Assembly (NCBI GenBank): GCA_903831545.1
Contig: CAIKYI010000259.1
Location: 1-10,838 of the forward strand
Direction: 5' to 3'
Length of the DNA: 10,838 nucleotides
Source of the DNA: an uncultured Methylobacter sp.
GTDB lineage: Bacteria; Pseudomonadota; Gammaproteobacteria; Methylococcales; Methylomonadaceae
The notes beneath the pieces were generated by a model that did no database searches, had not been told where the DNA came from, and worked only from the letters and a program-made list of their open reading frames with translations. Both the position numbers and the translations under genes were made by a program. Every line of letters starts with the position of its first letter. Positions within the stretch are counted from its first letter, which is position 1. Below are positions 7,315 to 10,838 of this stretch, one piece after another.

Positions 7315-7389
7315 ATAGGCATCTACACAAATAAAATCAGCGACATTCCGGCAATCCTTGATGGAATGGCGAGTTGTGTAGATGCCTAT
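7315..7389. repeat. Long imperfect hairpin, candidate REP or MITE-like element
   Basis: Perfect 16-bp arms ATAGGCATCTACACAA (7315-7330) and TTGTGTAGATGCCTAT (7374-7389) flank 43 bp. Inside is a second stem, CGACATTCC with GGAATGGCG (one mismatch). There is no T-tract directly after it, and the proper terminator is adjacent, so termination is not its obvious purpose. Two nested stems in a gap between convergent genes is typical of mobile extragenic palindromes. Copy number cannot be judged from one window. Confidence 0.55.
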
Positions 7390-7426
7390 GCTACCTGGAA
7401 GACTATAAATCCTATAGGCTATCAGT

Positions 7427-8038
7427 TTATGGTGCACAGTTGATAACAAGGTCGTTACTGAATTTGCCTGTTTCCTGGTCTTTTTGCATATAAATCGCCG
7501 TGTAGCGACGTATTTCAGGTTTACCGCTTTGCAGTAAGGGACGATTATCCTGATATGGCGAAATGGTTGCCCGCGCTAAAAAAGCCCAATCGGCGTCATT
7601 GTCACGTTGGCAGTAAATATTGATGCCGTCACTGTTGTTTTTGCCAAAGCTTAAAACAACCAATCCTCCGGTTTGGTCAATGCCCGACAAGTCAGGTATT
7701 GCCGTGGAGAGATCTATTCTGTGTTTAGGGCCTTCGATACCGAGTTGCGCGCCTTGTCCTTCCGTGTAACCCTGGCGTGCTTTAATTTGTCGGGCACCGG
7801 CGCGAACCAGGCTTTCGATAAGGCTACGGCTGGTTTTTTTATCGGCCGTAGCCTGTTTACCCATTGCCGCAATGTCGTTGGTGTGGCTGACTTTTGCATG
7901 AAAGTCGGTGTTTGCAGCTTTTAGCGCTGCCATTTCAGGCTCCGATAGCCCATGTTCAGGCTTTAAATTGGAGATAAATTGATCTAGCCAGACCAAAAAG
8001 TCATGATCTGCGTGGGGAATAAAATCTGATTTGGGCAT
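7427..8038 (-). CDS. Conserved hypothetical protein with a fibronectin-III-like C-terminus
   Basis: 203 residues, function unknown. The N-terminal half (about 1-95) is helical and charged, starting MPKSDFIPHADHDFLVWLD and running through an Ala/Lys-rich stretch. The C-terminal part (about 112-203) alternates short hydrophobic strands with polar turns, including GLVVLSFGKNNSDGINIY near 125-142 and RRYTAIYMQKDQETGKFS near 177-194, ending in VINCAP. This pattern suggests a beta-sandwich like fibronectin type III. There is no signal peptide or membrane segment. I recognise the style of a widespread uncharacterised family but cannot name a role. The start is well supported: GAGGAG on the minus strand lies 6 nt before the ATG at 8038. 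It appears monocistronic; a degenerate 21-bp repeat tract ends 43 bp upstream. Its 3' end faces a hairpin and the bidirectional terminator. Confidence 0.85.
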   Translation of the reverse strand: MPKSDFIPHADHDFLVWLDQFISNLKPEHGLSEPEMAALKAANTDFHAKVSHTNDIAAMGKQATADKKTSRSLIESLVRAGARQIKARQGYTEGQGAQLGIEGPKHRIDLSTAIPDLSGIDQTGGLVVLSFGKNNSDGINIYCQRDNDADWAFLARATISPYQDNRPLLQSGKPEIRRYTAIYMQKDQETGKFSNDLVINCAP

Positions 8039-8065
8039 GTCGGACTCCTCATCAATTGGGATATC

Positions 8066-8095
8066 AGTATATTTTGTCGGTTATGCATTATTGAA
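8066..8095 (-). promoter_or_regulatory. Possible sigma-70 promoter of the 7427-8038 gene
   Basis: On the minus strand TTCAAT (8090-8095) is separated by 18 bp from TATACT (8066-8071), a good -10 with a weak -35. Transcription would start near 8059, about 20 nt upstream of the start codon and just ahead of the GAGGAG ribosome binding site. Confidence 0.4.
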
Positions 8096-8461
8096 GATGG
8101 TGGATACGCTCTGGGCGTTTGGTGAGCTGTCTGGGACTTTTGGGATCTCCTTCAGATGGTTTGGTGGTTTGGCCGAATTGTCTGGGTACATGTCTGAAGC
8201 GTCTGGCTGTACAGCTGGATTGCCTGGGAAATCAGTTTTGGCTGCAAGCCTTACTGGCTATGCTCTTAAGCTATTGACCCCAGGTCATCTGGCTGCGCAG
8301 CCAGGGCTTCTGGATGTGCTGATAATGTCTTTAGGCTATCTCTTTGACTCTGGGTTGGCGTTTTTAGTGTGTTGAGTGATTTCGATCAGAAGTCTGTGAG
8401 CGTTAACGGGCCTTTAGTAGTTACATTAATACAAGCTGTCGTTGTGGCCTGAGGCGTTGGG
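8081..8461. repeat. Degenerate 21-bp tandem repeat tract
   Basis: From 8081 to about 8418 the DNA divides into 21-bp units with boundaries at 8102, 8123, 8144, 8165, 8186, 8207, 8228, 8249 and 8270, resuming after a 23-bp unit at 8293, 8314, 8335, 8356, 8377 and 8398. Most units end in TYTGG on the plus strand and many carry a second TCTG about 9 bp earlier. Fainter similarity extends to 8461. Read on the minus strand the units give heptapeptides starting with Pro (PDASDMY, PDNSAKP, PNHLKEI, PKVPDSS, PNAQSVS), ending at a TAA at 8081-8083. That reading is broken by stops, and the 23-bp unit shifts the frame. It is either a decayed heptad-repeat gene or a non-coding array. Confidence 0.6.
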
Positions 8462-8514
8462 CATAGGCTGATACTTCAAATAACAATGTCTAGTGCGTTT
8501 ATTTTCTGATTCGT

Positions 8515-8754
8515 TTGACTAGACTATATCCTATGGCGATTATTCTGTATAGGCCAATAGTTAAATTAGTTCTGATTATACGTTTTGCACTGATTTTTTT
8601 TGCTGGAAATTGCCCACGGATAGGTGTCCTAAGCGGATGGGGGGTCTCAGTTGTGTGGATTGGGATCAGATGTCGATTTATTCTACCTGCCGAAATAACG
8701 GGTTTTTTAAATATTAATGCCTTAATTACAGGTCGGCCCATGGATCAGGAGTGA
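8515..8754 (+). CDS. Doubtful small hydrophobic ORF
   Basis: An unbroken reading of 79 codons from TTG 8515 (or 73 from ATG 8533) encodes a basic, hydrophobic peptide with two possible membrane helices and ends MDQE. There is no Shine-Dalgarno sequence at either start and the codons include many AGG, AGA, CGA and ATA. An opposite-strand reading of similar length covers the same DNA. Its stop overlaps a good ribosome binding site for the tiny ORF at 8759. I include it only because of that junction; it is more likely non-coding. Confidence 0.15.
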   Translation: MTRLYPMAIILYRPIVKLVLIIRFALIFFAGNCPRIGVLSGWGVSVVWIGIRCRFILPAEITGFLNINALITGRPMDQE

Positions 8755-8758
8755 TTAT

Positions 8759-8833
8759 ATGTTATGTCAGTTCTTGAGCTGTTGTCATGCACTTGCTTTG
8801 TCTGTGGTTTGTATTTTTTATACACAAAATTAA
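8759..8833 (+). CDS. Possible 24-residue Cys-containing hydrophobic peptide
   Basis: ATG 8759 follows a textbook AGGAG (8747-8751) by 7 nt and opens 24 codons ending at TAA 8831-8833. The peptide begins MLCQFLSCCHALALSVV, carries five cysteines and would form one short membrane helix. No homologue is recognised. The ribosome binding site is the only positive evidence; a chance match is quite possible. Confidence 0.25.
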   Translation: MLCQFLSCCHALALSVVCIFYTQN

Positions 8834-9212
8834 TAACTTAGATTGATTATTGTTTTCCTGTAAATGGGGTGGCGTTAGTTTTTCATAAGATATTGTGTGT
8901 TTTGTTTTTACAGATATTGTCATTTTTGTCAGTGACTGACACTTTTGTCAGGTGTTTATTGTAAGTGAGATTGCTGAAATTCACGCACTTTTTTAAATAT
9001 AAATATATGTTTTTAAATCAATATTTAATTAAAATGCCGGTTTTTCCGACTGTTGGGGATATCTAATGCTGATGATTGATCGGACTTAATTGACTTAAAA
9101 TAAACTGGCAGGCCTTATATAAATAGTGGATGATTTAAGCTTAACCGATTATTTATTGGTAATGATCAAAAAAAATAGAGGCTTAAGATGTTTTGTCTGA
9201 TTAATTAATTGT
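8834..9212. other. AT-rich upstream region of regulator B
   Basis: About 380 bp with no gene. It contains the TGTCA/TGACA cluster (8918-8951) and then about 260 bp of A/T-rich DNA up to the sigma-54 promoter at 9213. Many short A and T runs suggest a bendable segment suited to looping between an enhancer and the promoter. I looked for a strict IHF consensus and found none convincing. Confidence 0.5.
8918..8951. promoter_or_regulatory. Cluster of TGTCA/TGACA half-sites, candidate enhancer
   Basis: Within 34 bp there are TGTCA at 8918-8922, TGTCA at 8927-8931, TGACA at 8937-8941 and TGTCA at 8946-8950. The best pair is the perfect inverted repeat CTGACA-CTTT-TGTCAG (8936-8951); a second is TGTCA-GTGAC-TGACA (8927-8941). 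It lies about 260 bp upstream of the sigma-54 promoter of regulator B. The same half-site occurs as an inverted repeat upstream of regulator A (5584-5608). Confidence 0.5.
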
Positions 9213-9228
9213 TGGCACGAAAGGTGCT
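9213..9228 (+). promoter_or_regulatory. Sigma-54 (-24/-12) promoter for regulator B
   Basis: TGGCACG-AAAG-GTGCT matches the consensus TGGCACG-N4-TTGCT at every fixed position but one. Transcription should start near 9239, giving a 132-nt leader before regulator B that contains the 17-codon leader ORF. Confidence 0.8.
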
Positions 9229-9320
9229 TTATGTTTTTGCAAGATTGCAAGTATTTATCAATATTTGCAACTTTAAAAATAATAAATCGTGATTGGGTGT
9301 GTAATGGATAAAGGCCCCGC

Positions 9321-9374
9321 ATGAAATTTCTTAATCAGATAATTAGTATGGTTTGTGGAGCCGCTTACCCATGA
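9321..9374 (+). CDS. 17-residue leader peptide overlapping the start of regulator B
   Basis: ATG 9321 opens [17 protein letters not shown] and stops at TGA 9372-9374, overlapping the regulator ATG (9371) as ATGA. AAGG (9311-9314) lies 6 nt before its start. The equivalent DNA before regulator A aligns closely (ATGAAATT, then AATCAG, A, then AATTAGT), but indels put that copy in frame with its regulator. Such conservation between paralogues, plus the coupled stop/start, suggests it is translated and tunes expression of the regulator. Its function is otherwise unknown. Confidence 0.45.
   Translation: MKFLNQIISMVCGAAYP
9357..9360 (+). promoter_or_regulatory. Ribosome binding site selecting the ATG at 9371
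   Basis: GGAG lies 10 nt before ATG 9371, the same arrangement as in regulator A. It overlaps the upstream in-frame TTG at 9353, which has no site of its own, so 9371 is the preferred start. Confidence 0.55.
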
Positions 9375-10759
9375 CAAGAGAAAAACGTACTCTTATTTTG
9401 TTTCAATCTTCGGAATATGTTGAGGAGCATTTTAAAGAGTTATCTGAGCACCATTGGGATGTGTATATTGCCAACACGCTTCAGCAAGTAGCACAGTTGT
9501 TGTGCCAACATACTTTTCATGTAGGTATATGTCTGGTTGATAAATGTACAAAAAGCACATGCGCGAGTTTTATGTGTTGTAAAAAAGAGCAGAATTCCGT
9601 GATAAAGGAGTTATTTAATTCATTCTCCAGCATCAACTGGATAATGGCGCTGCCCAACGAATCTTCACCGGAACGGATGCCCGATTCTGTTGAGAGTGGA
9701 TTAATAGCCGAATATTGTTATGACTATGTAACGCTACCGGTTGAAATCGAGCCTTTGTTGTTTAGTTTGGGTCATGCTCAGGGAATGAATAAACTTTCCC
9801 GAAATTTTCCAAAGCCAATCAATCATTGTCCATCGACCTTTGGGATTATTGGCGACAGTCCGGCAATGGTTGGTTTATTCAAGTTGCTACAAAAAGTTGC
9901 CAATGAAGATTGTTCAGTGCTTATTCAGGGCGAAACCGGAACCGGCAAAGAATTGATTGCCAATGCCGTTCATAACCACTCTAGCCGCTCAGAACACCCG
10001 CTTATTACTATAAACTGCGGCGCTTTTCCAAAAGAGCTGATTCAATCCGAGTTATTTGGTCACGAAAAAGGGTCATTTACCGGTGCCCAGCAACGTAAAA
10101 TTGGCCGGATTGAAGCGGCTGAAGGCGGTACGCTGTTTTTGGATGAGATTGGAGATTTACCGCTAGACCAGCAAGTTAATTTATTACGCTTTTTAGAGGA
10201 CAGAACGATTCGCCGCATTGGAGGATCAGATAGCATACCGGTCAATGTACGCATCATTGCTGCAACTCATGTGGACTTGAAAGCCGCCGTGCAAAACAAG
10301 ACCTTTAGGGAAGATCTTTATTATCGGCTCCAGGTGTTACAAATTGAAACACCGCCGTTACGCACCAGAGGCAAGGATATTGAATCACTAGCTTGCCATT
10401 TTTTTAACAAGTTCTCTGCGAATAATTCCTATACAGCTAAAGGCTTTCAGGTTGAAACCTTAAACTTTATAAATGGCTACGAATGGCCAGGTAATGTCCG
10501 TGAATTAATGAACTGTGTTCGAAGCGCTATTGTTACCTCGGAACATGCCTTGCTTACTCCTGAGGATCTTGGCATAAACCGAAGATCGAATAATCGGGTT
10601 ATGCAAACACTTGATGAGGCACGTGCTATTGCCGATCGTAATTTGATCTTGGCCAGCCTGCATCATACCGGTAATAATATGAGTCGCGCAGCGGATGTGT
10701 TGGGAATTTCCAGGGTAAGTCTTTACCGTTTGATCGATAAGCACGGCATAATAGCTTAG
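9371..10759 (+). CDS. Sigma-54-dependent, VpsR-like transcriptional activator (regulator B)
   Basis: 462 residues. Residues 1-140 are a VpsR-type receiver-like domain with D57 at the phospho-acceptor position and TLP (121-123) where Lys-Pro is usual. Residues 157-395 are the AAA+ domain: Walker A GETGTGKE (187-194), GSFTGA (234-239), Walker B LFLDE (255-259), arginine-rich FREDLYYRL (312-320). Residues 415-460 are a Fis-type helix-turn-helix, ending normally two residues later. It is a close paralogue of regulator A; the AAA+ cores are almost identical in protein while the N-terminal domains diverge. A 10-residue insertion after D57 brings in C59, C64, C69 and C70. It is transcribed from its own sigma-54 promoter (9213-9228), possibly coupled to the leader peptide. 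Target genes are not shown; the HDOD gene and regulator A are the nearest candidates. Confidence 0.92.
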   Translation: MTREKRTLILFQSSEYVEEHFKELSEHHWDVYIANTLQQVAQLLCQHTFHVGICLVDKCTKSTCASFMCCKKEQNSVIKELFNSFSSINWIMALPNESSPERMPDSVESGLIAEYCYDYVTLPVEIEPLLFSLGHAQGMNKLSRNFPKPINHCPSTFGIIGDSPAMVGLFKLLQKVANEDCSVLIQGETGTGKELIANAVHNHSSRSEHPLITINCGAFPKELIQSELFGHEKGSFTGAQQRKIGRIEAAEGGTLFLDEIGDLPLDQQVNLLRFLEDRTIRRIGGSDSIPVNVRIIAATHVDLKAAVQNKTFREDLYYRLQVLQIETPPLRTRGKDIESLACHFFNKFSANNSYTAKGFQVETLNFINGYEWPGNVRELMNCVRSAIVTSEHALLTPEDLGINRRSNNRVMQTLDEARAIADRNLILASLHHTGNNMSRAADVLGISRVSLYRLIDKHGIIA

Positions 10760-10812
10760 ATGCTTTGCAAAAATAATCCCCCATTAAACTCACATAAAAA
10801 TGGAACACGGAT

Positions 10813-10838
10813 GCCAAAAGCAGTCGCCTGCTTTTGGC
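10813..10838 (+). terminator. Hairpin after regulator B, cut by the window end
   Basis: A perfect 11-bp stem GCCAAAAGCAG (10813-10823) and CTGCTTTTGGC (10828-10838) with the 4-nt loop TCGC, 54 bp after the regulator B stop. The T-tract, if present, lies outside the window, so terminator is the likeliest reading but not proved. Confidence 0.6.

Noticed and set aside
8031..8375. 114-codon plus-strand reading across the 21-bp repeats
   Set aside because: It starts at a TTG without a ribosome binding site, inside the antisense of the well-supported 7427-8038 gene, and its openness follows from the periodic repeat composition.
8081..8461. CRISPR array
   Set aside because: The 21-bp units are contiguous and degenerate with no constant repeat separated by unique spacers, and no cas gene is present.
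8499..8741. 80-codon minus-strand reading
   Set aside because: No Shine-Dalgarno sequence, biased basic/isoleucine composition typical of AT-rich non-coding DNA, and no recognisable motif.
9353..9370. Upstream TTG start adding six residues to regulator B
   Set aside because: It has no ribosome binding site, and the paralogue alignment and GGAG spacing support ATG 9371.
1..10838. tRNA, rRNA or complete insertion sequence
   Set aside because: I saw no cloverleaf, ribosomal RNA segment or transposase with terminal inverted repeats anywhere in the window.

Overview
The window looks like a chromosomal segment of a gammaproteobacterium. CydA and CydB align closely with the E. coli quinol oxidase subunits, intergenic DNA is AT-rich, and the regulators are sigma-54-type. 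A type I methanotroph (Methylococcales) or a relative is my best guess. That is inference from general style; no diagnostic methanotroph gene is present.

Layout. Positions 1-3143 hold a tight plus-strand respiratory operon, cydA (5' end outside the window), cydB and a cydX gene, ending at a hairpin terminator (3168-3206). The cydX gene is the first surprise: a canonical CydX membrane helix is fused in frame to a degenerate GGDEF domain. After a gene-poor 320 bp gap comes a minus-strand sigma-54 activator of VpsR-like architecture (regulator A, 3526-5211). Its DNA-binding end runs straight into a membrane helix plus a domain resembling the C-terminal tail of zf-HC2 anti-sigma proteins. About 1 kb of AT-rich control DNA follows, with a sigma-54 promoter facing left for A and another facing right for an HDOD-domain signalling gene (6240-7163).

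A 58-bp perfect palindrome (7231-7288) ends the HDOD gene and, from the other side, a minus-strand conserved hypothetical gene (7427-8038). A second long hairpin (7315-7389) sits between them. Upstream of the hypothetical gene lies a roughly 380 bp tract of degenerate 21-bp repeats, either decayed coding DNA or a low-complexity array. About 900 bp of mostly non-coding AT-rich DNA follows, carrying TGTCA/TGACA inverted repeats, a near-consensus sigma-54 promoter (9213-9228) and a 17-codon leader ORF. The leader overlaps the start of regulator B (9371-10759), a paralogue of A. The window ends in a strong hairpin.

Working together: the left operon makes a cytochrome bd oxidase for low-oxygen respiration, possibly with a signalling module tethered to it. 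The right two-thirds reads as a self-contained signalling locus. Two paralogous enhancer-binding proteins in opposite orientation flank an HDOD protein, and all three genes have recognisable -24/-12 promoters. Auto- or cross-regulation is therefore likely but inferred.
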